Below, in pieces: positions 9,145-17,527 of a stretch of DNA of 64,000 bases; positions within the stretch are counted from its first letter, which is position 1, and each line of letters opens with the position of its first letter. The position numbers and the translations under genes are program-made. Source of the DNA: a virus; the IMG/VR virus record IMGVR_UViG_3300033153_005694, positions 1 to 64,000 of that record. One strand, 5' to 3'. The notes below the pieces were generated by a model that saw only the letters and a program-made list of their open reading frames with translations, had not been told where the DNA came from and ran no database searches.

Positions 9145-10631
9145 TGAGAGGATTAAGATGCACTCTACCACTAGCACCATTTGCTTCAGGTGCCACAGAT
9201 GAACTACTGGATGATAGTGTTAATGGAGTTACTACACAAGCAGACCATAGTAAAGGTGATATAGTTGTAACTGGTAATGAGTTGGTTGATAATGGTACAT
9301 TTGATACAGATACTACAGGGTGGACATTGACAGATGGTACTCTTTCTCATAGTACAGATAAAGCTCTTGCTACATATACAACATCATCGCAAACCTTAAG
9401 ACAAGACTTAAATCTTATAACTAACCTCAGTTATGTTATTAGTTTTACAATCCATCCGAATTCTAGTGTTGGAGCAGCTAAAGTTAATATATTTGGTGGT
9501 GATTTTCAATACTTCAGTCCTGAAGTTGGTGTAGATACTAATGTAACGCTAGTTTGTGTTGCTGGTAGTGGAATAGAAGAAATTGCAATAACAACATATA
9601 TGACTTCTGGCTCATATACTATTGACAATATCTCAGTAACCCTAGTAGACACATCATACCAAGCAATAGCAGATACAACAGCTAATGACTTACTTACAAA
9701 TACAGATAAGTTTCAAGTTATAGATTATGTAACAAGACAAGATGTAATACTACTAACTAAGACAGGATATAAGACTGTTACAGGTATTCATACATTTGAT
9801 GATACAGTAAGTAATGATGATATTGCTAGTGCTTATGATTGGAGCAAGCTAGGTAATGGATTATATAATGATGGTACAGAAGAGGTTATAATTAGTGGTA
9901 TAGTAGCTAGGGATAATGCTGGTGCTTATCATCCAGTTTATAATGGATTTGGTACAGTAGCTTTTACAAATACATCACAAGAAACAAACCATTGGTACAT
10001 TACAGACTTTAACATATATAATGTATATGATACCTTTAATCCATCAAATACTAGAACTATTGGTGGAGAGCATGGAGGAGGTAGCTTGTTGTATCCTACT
10101 TATGGGAATAAAGCTTATGATGGTGGTTGGAAAGGAGTTAGACCAGATGGTAAATTCTATGATAAAATCTACTACGAATCTAACGGAGGATTAATATTCC
10201 TACCTACATATAGTAAAGAAGTAAGTAAAGTAGATTTACTTAATGACGAGATGAATAAGTTAGTTAGTGGTGATACTGATATGAGTTTGGAGATGGGGGT
10301 GGAGACTGTATATGCTACATCTGTAGATACTACAATACACTATGAAAATCCTGCTAATACTTTATTTAAAATAAATACAGCTCTTCCAACTAGTATATCT
10401 ACTTCAGAGCAAGATGGAATACTTCAATTCTCAAGGAATGGGTCTCCATATAAAATGAATTGTAGGTTTTATAGAAGTGCTGCCGATGGTACTCTTGTAG
10501 TATCATATATTGGTAGTGATATTTATACGGTAGACGATACTATAGAATGGTGGTCTATTACAATTAAATCTCCATCACTCCTAACACAAGGCAAAGCACT
10601 ATCTACAGATGTGATAGTTGGAAATGTGTAA
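9144..10631 (+). CDS. Tail fibre/tip protein with carbohydrate-binding-like domain
   Basis: 495 aa. Residues about 40-170 (NELVDNGTFDTDTTGWTLTD ... SYTIDNISVTLV) have the pattern of a CBM_4_9-type beta-sandwich, often found in phage fibres. The rest is Gly/Asn/Tyr-rich beta structure with LLYPTYGNKAYDGGW. It starts at TAATG overlapping the HNH gene. Carbohydrate binding is inferred from the pattern only. Confidence 0.55.
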   Translation: MRGLRCTLPLAPFASGATDELLDDSVNGVTTQADHSKGDIVVTGNELVDNGTFDTDTTGWTLTDGTLSHSTDKALATYTTSSQTLRQDLNLITNLSYVISFTIHPNSSVGAAKVNIFGGDFQYFSPEVGVDTNVTLVCVAGSGIEEIAITTYMTSGSYTIDNISVTLVDTSYQAIADTTANDLLTNTDKFQVIDYVTRQDVILLTKTGYKTVTGIHTFDDTVSNDDIASAYDWSKLGNGLYNDGTEEVIISGIVARDNAGAYHPVYNGFGTVAFTNTSQETNHWYITDFNIYNVYDTFNPSNTRTIGGEHGGGSLLYPTYGNKAYDGGWKGVRPDGKFYDKIYYESNGGLIFLPTYSKEVSKVDLLNDEMNKLVSGDTDMSLEMGVETVYATSVDTTIHYENPANTLFKINTALPTSISTSEQDGILQFSRNGSPYKMNCRFYRSAADGTLVVSYIGSDIYTVDDTIEWWSITIKSPSLLTQGKALSTDVIVGNV

Positions 10632-11309
10632 ATGAGTATAGGTAATGATACGATAATGATAAAAGCAATAGGAAGTTCAATTCCTATGCTTAAAGCTAAT
10701 AACTATGCCTATAAGTGGAAAGAAATGGTGGAAGTAAGTGTATATGATTTACCAGAGAAATCGTCAATTAGGATTAGTCGCGTATGTGATAAGTGTGGTG
10801 ATGAAAAACTAATAATTAGAGCTAAACTTGGAGACTTAGAAGGTGAACACTTATGTGAATATTGTTCAAGAAGTTTGAGTGGCGAAGATTGCCCTGCATA
10901 TAAAGGCGGTTTACCGAAATGTGTAGACTGCGATAATAGAGTAACTAAAGCAGAATATATACGATGTAGAGATTGCTCTGATATACTAAGAGGTGGAAGT
11001 AACCACTACAAATGGATAGAAGACAGAACCAAACTACACAAAAGAAGTGGAAGCCAAATGGAAAAATGGGGAAATGCTGTTAAACTAAGAGATAGTAATA
11101 AGTGTGTATTATGTAGTGCGGATGATAAACCATTAGAAGCACACCATTTAGTAGGATTTAGTACAGATAAGTCAGTAGGGTATGATGTGAGTAATGGAGT
11201 ATGTTTATGTAACGAGTGTCATAGAGACTTTCATATTGAGTTTGGATATGGATATAATACTGCAGAACAGTTTGAAGAATACATAATAAATATAGAAAAG
11301 GATAAATAA
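10632..11309 (+). CDS. HNH endonuclease with zinc fingers
   Basis: 225 aa. Three zinc-binding pairs come first (CDKCGDEK, CEYC, then CVDCDNR with CRDC), followed by a C-terminal HNH nuclease: CVLCSADDKPLEAHHLVGF ... GVCLCNECHRDFH. This is a classic HNH with structural Cys4. It abuts the previous gene without a gap and overlaps the next gene by one base. It is probably a homing endonuclease lodged in the fibre block. Confidence 0.85.
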   Translation: MSIGNDTIMIKAIGSSIPMLKANNYAYKWKEMVEVSVYDLPEKSSIRISRVCDKCGDEKLIIRAKLGDLEGEHLCEYCSRSLSGEDCPAYKGGLPKCVDCDNRVTKAEYIRCRDCSDILRGGSNHYKWIEDRTKLHKRSGSQMEKWGNAVKLRDSNKCVLCSADDKPLEAHHLVGFSTDKSVGYDVSNGVCLCNECHRDFHIEFGYGYNTAEQFEEYIINIEKDK

Positions 11310-12445
11310 TGGCATTAGCAATACCAAACGATTGGGCAGCACATTTAGCTGGAGGAAAACCCATACCAATGAACTTCTTGTTGGTTGGACAAGATGGGAC
11401 AAGTTATGTAGATGCTTCTACTGATATGATTATGTCTAACAAAGTGACAGAGCCTTATAACAGGCAGTATAGTTCAGATAATGGTGATACATGGAATAAT
11501 ATTGCTATCTCTATGGATTTGGTAGCTAACTCTGATTATACAGAAAGCACAGGAAAAGTTTTTATTGTAAACTACACATCACACAACACACCACTAACAC
11601 AATCTACACCTAAACCAGTAAAGCTAGTACAAGACAAAGTAATAGCTAGTAACTCACATAGTTGGTATAAAGGTGCTGGATTAGTTAATGCTGTTACAGG
11701 TAAAGTAAGTGTTGGTAATGGTGATAATGGGTTAGAGAGTCGTAGTTTAGAGAATGCTGAGATAGGAATATCAGATATTGGAGAGCTAAAAACTGGAAGT
11801 ACCTATACAGTTTTACTTGGAGAAACGGTCACATATCAAGGTGGTGGTGTAAATGGTACAGTTGGTTCTGTCTATGAAAGATTAAATAGCGATTGGGTTT
11901 CTCACACATTAGCGGGATTCTATGGTGATGATAACACAAGATGGAAATTGATAGCTAATGCTAGTATTCCACAACACCCAACACTATCACTAGACAATGC
12001 AGATTCACCAGCTTCTAAAGTATTCGGTACATTAGCAGTAGATGATAATGGAGAGTATTTAGTTCAGGTTATAGGTGAAGAGATGATATGGGATTATGGT
12101 GCTGATAATGGTGGAGAGTTTAGTGCTAAGGATAGTTCGATAAGCAATAGCTATTCCCCTGATATTACATATAGATTTACTACTGGTGATTTAGCAGGGT
12201 TAATATTAACTACTCAGTATAATTTGATTTCTGTTGTAATAGATGCTGACTATTCTTTAGTAAAAGGTAATGTTATAAGAGATAGTGATGGAGCAGTAGC
12301 TTTTAAATCTTGGGATGGTAATGGATTTGGAGATGATAATACATTTGAACAACTAACCAATGGTAATATCACTGATTTAAATGGGAATACAGTACAAACC
12401 AAAGTGTTAACACAAAGAACAGGAGTATTTAAAGATGACAACTAA
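11309..12445 (+). CDS. Putative tail/fibre structural protein
   Basis: 378 aa, no clear family. Beta-rich with Asn/Gly/Ser repeats; it contains NYTSHNTPLTQSTPKPVKLV, a LLGETVTYQGGGVNG segment and a C-terminal RDSDGAVAFKSWDGNGFGDD. No signal peptide or membrane segment. It lies between an HNH gene and a fibre-chaperone-like gene, so a fibre component is the best guess. Confidence 0.45.
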   Translation: MALAIPNDWAAHLAGGKPIPMNFLLVGQDGTSYVDASTDMIMSNKVTEPYNRQYSSDNGDTWNNIAISMDLVANSDYTESTGKVFIVNYTSHNTPLTQSTPKPVKLVQDKVIASNSHSWYKGAGLVNAVTGKVSVGNGDNGLESRSLENAEIGISDIGELKTGSTYTVLLGETVTYQGGGVNGTVGSVYERLNSDWVSHTLAGFYGDDNTRWKLIANASIPQHPTLSLDNADSPASKVFGTLAVDDNGEYLVQVIGEEMIWDYGADNGGEFSAKDSSISNSYSPDITYRFTTGDLAGLILTTQYNLISVVIDADYSLVKGNVIRDSDGAVAFKSWDGNGFGDDNTFEQLTNGNITDLNGNTVQTKVLTQRTGVFKDDN

Positions 12446-13181
12446 GATAGAAAAAGCATTAAACTCAGGAAAGATTAAAGGGGCGAAAGCTCTTTTATCT
12501 AATTACTATTTAGCAGAAGACGAATCTAAATGGTTAAACGATAAACAATCAGAGTATGAGTTAATATATCCTCCATATAGAGATATGACTAATGAAGAGA
12601 AATTAGCTAACGATACAGTAGAGGATGAAGTTATTGTAAGAGAAGAAGATTATGTATATCCTCAAATAGCTATAGATTATTCAGAAGATGAAAGCTATGT
12701 AACTTTTAATGAATGGATAAATGAAACAATAATTACTCAGGAATATGTAGAAGCTACTTACGATGAAGAGGGTATGGTAATTACAGCAGAAGTTCCAGAG
12801 ATAACTGAGTTAGTTAGACCATATACTCCAGTAAGTGTTACAGATAGAGTAGATGGGTATTTAGCTCCTTATAATTTACAAATTGCTAAAGATGCTAAGC
12901 AAGTAGAATTAGACACATTAATTGTAGAAGCTAATACTGTACCATTTGATGGAAATATACAATCGATAGGTTATATGTCTTCAGTATTGGCTCTTGCTAA
13001 CTTTAAAATGATACAAGCAGTAAGTGCTGGTGTATCTATGGCAGATGCTTATGATGGTATATATAAAACTATTGTTCAGTGGAAAAATGCTAATGATAGT
13101 ATTAGTGATGTACAATTAGAAACTGTAGCGGAAGCCTTAGAAAAAGCAATGATGGCTATTGCTACTATAAAGACTACGTAA
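12435..13181 (+). CDS. Tail fibre assembly-like protein (DUF4376-like C-terminus)
   Basis: 248 aa. Acidic, Tyr-rich N-terminal part. The C-terminal 90 residues (KQVELDTLIVEANTVPFDG ... MIQAVSAGVSMADAYDG ... ALEKAMMAIATIK) follow the DUF4376 pattern of fibre chaperones. It overlaps the upstream gene by 11 nt, with AGGAG 9 nt before the ATG. It closes the fibre operon. Confidence 0.5.
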   Translation: MTTKIEKALNSGKIKGAKALLSNYYLAEDESKWLNDKQSEYELIYPPYRDMTNEEKLANDTVEDEVIVREEDYVYPQIAIDYSEDESYVTFNEWINETIITQEYVEATYDEEGMVITAEVPEITELVRPYTPVSVTDRVDGYLAPYNLQIAKDAKQVELDTLIVEANTVPFDGNIQSIGYMSSVLALANFKMIQAVSAGVSMADAYDGIYKTIVQWKNANDSISDVQLETVAEALEKAMMAIATIKTT

Positions 13182-13223
13182 TGAAGTATTTAGAATATAT
13201 AGGAATACTACTATTTATGATCT

Positions 13224-13241
13224 TTAGGAAGATCTTCTTAA
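13224..13241 (+). promoter_or_regulatory. Operator-like palindrome overlapping promoter
   Basis: An 18-nt near-perfect palindrome (TTAGGAAGATCTTCTTAA) whose right end supplies most of the TTAAG box at 13238. A small ribbon-helix-helix protein is encoded directly downstream, so autoregulation is plausible. This is inference. Confidence 0.4.
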
Positions 13242-13259
13242 GGTAGAATAGTGTATAAT
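13238..13259 (+). promoter_or_regulatory. Promoter TTAAG-N11-TATAAT
   Basis: TTAAG at 13238-13242, TATAAT at 13254-13259. It drives the ribbon-helix-helix gene and the GIY-YIG gene. Confidence 0.6.
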
Positions 13260-13290
13260 ATTACTGTAATCAATAAGAAGGAATAGTAGT

Positions 13291-13407
13291 ATGAAAACAC
13301 TAAAAGTAAATATAAGTATATGGAGAAGGTTGAAGCAATTAGCTTTAGATAATGATAGTACGATAGGTAAAGAAATAGAAAGGATGCTAGATGGAGATAC
13401 AAAATGA
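13291..13407 (+). CDS. Tiny ribbon-helix-helix (CopG/Arc-like) regulator
   Basis: 38 aa. A beta strand (KTLKVNISI) is followed by two helices (WRRLKQLALDND and STIGKEIERMLDG), the Arc/MetJ ribbon-helix-helix layout in nearly minimal form. AAGGAATAG precedes the ATG. Its 3' end overlaps the next gene by 17 nt. It probably binds DNA as a dimer; the palindrome at 13224 is the obvious candidate site. Confidence 0.6.
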   Translation: MKTLKVNISIWRRLKQLALDNDSTIGKEIERMLDGDTK

Positions 13408-14311
13408 TACACCAGTAGTATACCTAACTATGTACCTTGGAGATTTAATGCCTAAATGGTATATAGGCTCTAGTAAACTATCTAAAATAAGAAATGGGTA
13501 TAATGGCTCAGTTCAAAGTAAGAAGTATAAAAGTACATGGAATACTGAAAGAAAAGCTAATAAGAAGCTATTCCATACACGAGTACTTAGTTGCCATAAC
13601 TCTGTAGCAGAAGCTCTTAAAGAGGAACTTAGATTACAGGTAAAACATAATGTCGTACTAAACTCTAACTATATTAATCTAGCTTTAGCGCAAAAAGATG
13701 GTTACTTTGGCTATTCTGAACAAGGTATATTTCATACTAGACTAAAGGCCACTGGAAAAATTGTATGTATTAGTTCTGATGAATATAGCAAAAATAAAGA
13801 ATTATATACTACTCCGTCTAGTAATGTAGTATACTGTACTGATCGCAAAGGAAGTAGTGCTGCTATAACTAAAGAAGAATATGCACTTGGCGGCTTTAGA
13901 CACAACAGTTATAATACCGTAACTGTACTAGGTAAAGACGATAACTACATAAAAGTTAGTAAAGAAGAGTTTAGTAATAATGCTAATTTGAAAGGTGTTG
14001 CTTCAGGCTCTATTACAGTGTATGATACTATACTTAAAGAAAATAGGAGAGTAAGCAAGAAAGTGTTCTCTGAGAGTTGTACTTTAGTTGCAGTATCAAA
14101 AGACTTAGTATCAGTTATTGATACAAATACCGGTAAGAGCATAAAGGTAACAACTGCTGAGTTTAAGGCGAATACTAATTACGTAGGAGTAAATAAAGGT
14201 AGGAAATTAAAGATGAAGTCTCGTAAATGTCCACATTGTGGAAAAGAAGGTAAAGGTGGTGCTATGACTCAATGGCATTTTGATAACTGTAGATATAAGG
14301 AAGTTAGATGA
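13391..14311 (+). CDS. GIY-YIG homing endonuclease
   Basis: 306 aa. N-terminal GIY-YIG nuclease: VVYLTMYLG ... KWYIGSS, followed by basic residues and EALKEELRLQ with the catalytic-type Glu. A middle region carries repeated TxxEF/KxxF segments that probably bind DNA. The C-terminal zinc finger CPHCGKEGKGG ... WHFDNC is the kind found in T4 Seg-type enzymes. It starts inside the ribbon-helix-helix gene and ends with an ATGA overlap. Confidence 0.85.
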   Translation: MEIQNDTPVVYLTMYLGDLMPKWYIGSSKLSKIRNGYNGSVQSKKYKSTWNTERKANKKLFHTRVLSCHNSVAEALKEELRLQVKHNVVLNSNYINLALAQKDGYFGYSEQGIFHTRLKATGKIVCISSDEYSKNKELYTTPSSNVVYCTDRKGSSAAITKEEYALGGFRHNSYNTVTVLGKDDNYIKVSKEEFSNNANLKGVASGSITVYDTILKENRRVSKKVFSESCTLVAVSKDLVSVIDTNTGKSIKVTTAEFKANTNYVGVNKGRKLKMKSRKCPHCGKEGKGGAMTQWHFDNCRYKEVR

Positions 14312-14973
14312 AATATATAAGATACATACTTATAGGTATATGGACTATAATTAGAAAAATTATAGGTGTGCCAGTAACACTTATTGTTGCTCCTTTTAGG
14401 GGTTGGGCTAATAATGTGGTATTTAATTATGCATTACAAAATAAAGATGTTTATATAAAAAGACTAAGTGAAAGGCCTATTACGTTAAACCAAATTAGTG
14501 GTAATTGGGATATTGGTCCTTATCATGGTACGGATGGTGGCTATATCAGATATAGAAAAATTAGTAAAATAGAGTACATAATCGCCTATTGGTGTGTGTT
14601 TGGCTGGATGGATCAGGATAGTAACTATGACACATTTTGTAATACGTACAATCAAACTATCATAGATGGGGAAAGAATGACTTGGCTTCCTCAATATATA
14701 ATTGATAGACTAACTGAAGATAATGAAGTCTGCAGAAATACAATATATGGTAATACATTTGATTTAGGGGACAAAAGGGCAGACTATTCCGTGTTTAGGT
14801 TCTGGTCAGTATTACTGTGGTCTATCAGGAATACAGCCTACGGATTTAAGTATATGCAATTTGAAACTGATAAGCCTAGAAGTGAATGGTTCTGGTTAGA
14901 TATAAGCAAACTAGGTGGAACTGGATTTGGTAATAGACCTAAAGATGGAAGGCTAGAGTTTGGCTGGTTCTAA
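14308..14973 (+). CDS. Membrane-associated phage protein near lysis genes
   Basis: 221 aa. N-terminal hydrophobic segment (YILIGIWTIIRKIIGVPVTLIV, about 5-28), then a Trp/Tyr-rich region ending FWSVLLWSIRNTAYGFKY. The RNxAYGF pattern is shared by a common phage protein group recalled as DUF7338-like; function unknown. It is translationally coupled to the GIY-YIG gene and overlaps the phospholipase-like fragment that follows. A lysis-cassette role is inferred from context. Confidence 0.5.
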   Translation: MKYIRYILIGIWTIIRKIIGVPVTLIVAPFRGWANNVVFNYALQNKDVYIKRLSERPITLNQISGNWDIGPYHGTDGGYIRYRKISKIEYIIAYWCVFGWMDQDSNYDTFCNTYNQTIIDGERMTWLPQYIIDRLTEDNEVCRNTIYGNTFDLGDKRADYSVFRFWSVLLWSIRNTAYGFKYMQFETDKPRSEWFWLDISKLGGTGFGNRPKDGRLEFGWF

Positions 14974-15067
14974 AATAGATTGGTGTACAGGATGGTGGGA
15001 TACCTATTTAGGAGTAGATATCTCCGATTGTTGTAAAGATGATAAAGCAACACTTAAGCATATATAA
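14960..15067 (+). pseudogene. Phospholipase-like fragment, copy 1 (truncated)
   Basis: 35 codons from a TTG preceded by GGAAGG. It encodes DWCTGWWDTYLGVDISDCCK and then a divergent 9-residue end. CTGxxDTxLGVxxxxCC is the start of a small phage protein with a phospholipase A2-like CCxxHD motif; here the HD is replaced by DD and the frame stops. It overlaps the 14308 gene by 14 nt. The remainder of the gene is found after the HNH gene (15740-15972). Confidence 0.5.
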
Positions 15068-15075
15068 GGTATAGT
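15054..15075 (+). promoter_or_regulatory. Promoter TTAAG-N11-TATAGT
   Basis: TTAAG at 15054-15058 and TATAGT at 15070-15075, in front of the HNH gene at 15103. It lies within the end of the truncated fragment. Confidence 0.5.
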
Positions 15076-15102
15076 ACTTATATTAAATGATAAGGAATAA
15101 GT

Positions 15103-15747
15103 ATGAGAAATAGTTATACAGAGGAAGCGGACCACTACAAGATAGAGTTGGTACAAAAAGGGATAAGTATTGGAGCTATGTTAATAGATAAGGAAGACTT
15201 TGAGTTAGTGCCTAAGAACTCATGGCATTTAAGTGTTAGAGGCTATCCTGCGGCTAGGGTTGATAATAAGTTAGTTACAATACACCAACTAGTAGTGAAC
15301 GGACAGTCTAAAACAATAGATCATATAAGTCGAGATAAACTAGATAATAGGAAGGTTAATTTGAGATTTGCTACTCAACAATTAAATGCTAATAATGTTA
15401 CAGGTAGAAAAGGGTATCACAAGAATAGAGGTAAATGGGTTACCCAATTACGTCTAAATGGCAAGGCTGTACACTTAGGTAGGTTCAATACTGAACAAGA
15501 AGCAAAAGATATGTATGATGCTGCTCATAAATATAGAGTAGACTGTATAGAGAAAAATATACCGATAGACTTAAATAAAATTAAGAAAAGAGAACATGAT
15601 AAGTATGCATCAACAGGGTTTACAGGGCAAAAATATATAGTTGAGTATAATGACAAGTTTAGAGTTAAGAATAAAGATAATAGAATAGAGAAGCTTTGTG
15701 ATACTATCGAAGAAGCAATAAAATTAAGGAATGAATTATATGATTAA
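15103..15747 (+). CDS. HNH homing endonuclease with AP2 domain
   Basis: 214 aa. HNH-type core at about residues 65-100 (VTIHQLVVNGQSKTIDHISR, LDNRKVNLRFATQQLNANN), then an AP2-like DNA-binding segment (GYHKNRGKWVTQLRLNG, VHLGRFNTEQEA). A C-terminal basic extension of about 60 residues follows. It lies between two copies of a phospholipase-like gene start and has its own promoter, so it is best read as an insertion into that gene. Confidence 0.85.
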   Translation: MRNSYTEEADHYKIELVQKGISIGAMLIDKEDFELVPKNSWHLSVRGYPAARVDNKLVTIHQLVVNGQSKTIDHISRDKLDNRKVNLRFATQQLNANNVTGRKGYHKNRGKWVTQLRLNGKAVHLGRFNTEQEAKDMYDAAHKYRVDCIEKNIPIDLNKIKKREHDKYASTGFTGQKYIVEYNDKFRVKNKDNRIEKLCDTIEEAIKLRNELYD

Positions 15748-15972
15748 AGATTACGATAAAAATAAAGACTACTGTACAGGATTCCCTGATACCTATTTAG
15801 GTGTCAGTATAAAGGAGTGCTGTAGGCAGAGCATGATGAAACATTAAGCACAGGTAAATTCTATAGTTGCTTAAAGAAGAAACTAGGTTGGTTTCATGCT
15901 GGATATATAACCGCAGGTGGTACAATAGGTGCCTGGGTAAAATATCCAATAAAAATGATTAAAAGGATATAA
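15740..15972 (+). pseudogene. Phospholipase-like gene, copy 2, frameshifted
   Basis: An ATG inside the HNH 3' end opens a frame encoding DYCTGFPDTYLGVSIKECCR that stops at 15847. A shifted frame then gives EHDETLSTGKFYSCLKKKLG and a hydrophobic end with AGYITAGGTIGAWVKYP, stopping at 15972. Removing one net base after CCR would give CCREHDETL, with the CCxxHD spacing of phospholipase A2-like proteins. Either a real frameshift mutation, a sequence error or a programmed shift. The C-terminal Gly-rich hydrophobic segment suggests membrane contact. Confidence 0.55.
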
Positions 15973-15974
15973 AG

Positions 15975-16415
15975 ATGTGGATGGAGTTATTACCGTTAAT
16001 CGGTGGAGGTGTGTTTGGTGCTATTACTAAGTTGTTTAGTATGAGCATGAAGTATAAAGCTGAGCAAAGCAGGTTGATGATGGCGTTGGCTACTCAAAGA
16101 CAAGATGCCATCAATGAAGTGAATAAACTAGATAATAAGGAAAGTTTTAGCTTTGCTAAAAGAATGATAGCATTTAGCATTACGGGAATAGTAGTAGCTG
16201 CATTTGCAGGTGCATACCTGAATCCTGATGTACCTATACACGTAATGACAGAAATTAAGACTGGCGGTAGTTACCTGTTTGGACTAGTAGATACGACTGC
16301 AACTGAGCAAGTATGGACTGAGTTGAAGGGTGCGGTGGTATTGCCTGAAGTAGTGAACTCGTTTAAAGTGATTATAGGCGCGTATTTTGGTGCATCAATA
16401 GCAAGTAGTAGATGA
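15975..16415 (+). CDS. Three-helix holin-like membrane protein
   Basis: 146 aa with three predicted membrane segments: about 5-20 (LLPLIGGGVFGAITKLF), 62-82 (FSITGIVVAAFAGAYL) and 122-142 (VNSFKVIIGAYFGASIA). A charged helix links the first two. Its position just before the endolysin and other small membrane proteins suggests a holin or holin-associated role. The start has AGGA 9 nt upstream. Confidence 0.55.
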   Translation: MWMELLPLIGGGVFGAITKLFSMSMKYKAEQSRLMMALATQRQDAINEVNKLDNKESFSFAKRMIAFSITGIVVAAFAGAYLNPDVPIHVMTEIKTGGSYLFGLVDTTATEQVWTELKGAVVLPEVVNSFKVIIGAYFGASIASSR

Positions 16416-16606
16416 TGGATAAGGATATTATACGATTAAAATTTAGGGTTACTGCTTTAATGGTTTTAGTAGTATCTCTGCTGTTAGCGATAGCACTAGA
16501 TATGCTTAGTATAGATGCTACGACATTTATAAGCGTATTTCAGGCAAGTATTGTTCCGTTGAGCGGACTAATTGTAGCAGACTATGCAACAAAGCCTACA
16601 AAATAA
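16412..16606 (+). CDS. Small two-helix membrane protein (holin-like)
   Basis: 64 aa. A basic N-terminus and two hydrophobic helices, about 12-31 (VTALMVLVVSLLLAIALDML) and 40-57 (ISVFQASIVPLSGLIVAD). ATGA overlap with the preceding membrane gene. Class II holins have this size and topology; the function is inferred from context. Confidence 0.5.
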   Translation: MMDKDIIRLKFRVTALMVLVVSLLLAIALDMLSIDATTFISVFQASIVPLSGLIVADYATKPTK

Positions 16607-16618
16607 AGGAAATAGTTA

Positions 16619-16978
16619 GTGGAGAACGAAATAAGAAAAGAGATACAATCTATTCGAGAAGATAGAGCTACAGATTCACAGAGGATTAAGAATATTGAAG
16701 ATGGGTTGAAACCAATATTGAAAGAATTCAAAGAAGCTATAAAAGACGTAATTATATTACAGAATGAGCAAGAAAGAATTAAGAATGTAGATTTGGCTAA
16801 GCAGATTGCGGATGAGGCGGCTACGTTGTATAGGGATATCTACGAACCTATTATAGAAGAACTTGTAGATAGTAAGATAAATACGTTTCATACAGAAGTT
16901 CGATGGAAGATGATACTTACGGTTGGCTCAATTATAGGCCCTCTGGGTCTAGTAGTACTAGGTTGGATACTGCCATGA
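16619..16978 (+). CDS. Coiled-coil protein with C-terminal membrane anchor
   Basis: 119 aa from a GTG start preceded by AAAGGAAATAG. Residues 1-95 are charged helices with heptad character. The last 22 residues are a membrane segment (WKMILTVGSIIGPLGLVVLG). This plan resembles XhlA-type haemolysin/holin partners. The stop overlaps the receiver gene start (ATGA), so the two are translationally coupled. Confidence 0.5.
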   Translation: MENEIRKEIQSIREDRATDSQRIKNIEDGLKPILKEFKEAIKDVIILQNEQERIKNVDLAKQIADEAATLYRDIYEPIIEELVDSKINTFHTEVRWKMILTVGSIIGPLGLVVLGWILP

Positions 16979-17430
16979 AAGATAATACTCTTCTAGTAGT
17001 AGAAGATGATATAGTAATAAATGAACTGTATGTAACGATATTTGGTAGACTATTTAAAGAAGTTGTAGTTGCATATAATGGACGAGAAGCAATAGAAAAG
17101 TTAGAGAAGTATCAAATAGACGTAGTATTGACGGATATTAATATGCCAGATGGTACAGGACAAGACGTAGTAGAGTATGTAGCTAAACAAGAAGTAAAAC
17201 GGCCCATTGTGATAATTACTGCGCATGATAAACTACGAAAGATGTATGATGAAAGTGAATGTGTAGTCGTACACAGGAAACCTGCAGATTTGCAAGTTAT
17301 CATTAAAGATCTAGAGAGACTGCTAGATAAAAGACATGCCTGTACAAATACGAAAGTATACGAGAAATTAGAACAATTAACAAAAAAAGTAGATGCGTTC
17401 CTAGATTTGCTACATTCCAAAGAAGTGTAG
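16975..17430 (+). CDS. CheY-like response regulator receiver protein
   Basis: 151 aa from the ATG overlapping the previous stop (ATGA); an in-frame upstream ATG at 16903 would lie deep in the neighbour and is rejected. Residues 4-121 form a complete phospho-acceptor receiver: acidic pocket E10-D11-D12, phosphorylation site D54 (VVLTDINMPDGTG), T82 (VIITAHD) and K102 (HRKPAD). The last 30 residues are a heptad-like helix rather than a DNA-binding output domain. All residues needed for phosphorylation are present. No histidine kinase is in the window, so a host kinase would have to be the donor. A receiver inside a lysis operon is very unusual. Confidence 0.9.
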   Translation: MKDNTLLVVEDDIVINELYVTIFGRLFKEVVVAYNGREAIEKLEKYQIDVVLTDINMPDGTGQDVVEYVAKQEVKRPIVIITAHDKLRKMYDESECVVVHRKPADLQVIIKDLERLLDKRHACTNTKVYEKLEQLTKKVDAFLDLLHSKEV

Positions 17431-17443
17431 TATAGGTACCACG

Positions 17444-17518
17444 TTGCTTATAGGTATTGTATTAAGTATATATATGGCGCTTTTAGTAGTGGCTTACTAC
17501 TCAGCAAAGAAAAAGTAA
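17444..17518 (+). CDS. Possible 24-aa membrane peptide
   Basis: TTG start, no strong ribosome site. Encodes a single hydrophobic helix (LIGIVLSIYMALLVVAYY) with a basic end (SAKKK). It fills the gap between the receiver and endolysin genes. Spanin-like or holin-modulating peptides can be this short, but there is no independent support. Confidence 0.3.
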   Translation: MLIGIVLSIYMALLVVAYYSAKKK

Positions 17519-17527
17519 AGGAAAAAT

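Noticed and set aside
16903-16974. Longer N-terminus for the receiver protein
   Set aside because: It would overlap the upstream gene by 76 nt in another frame and precede the normal start of the fold; the ATGA start at 16975 fits the family.
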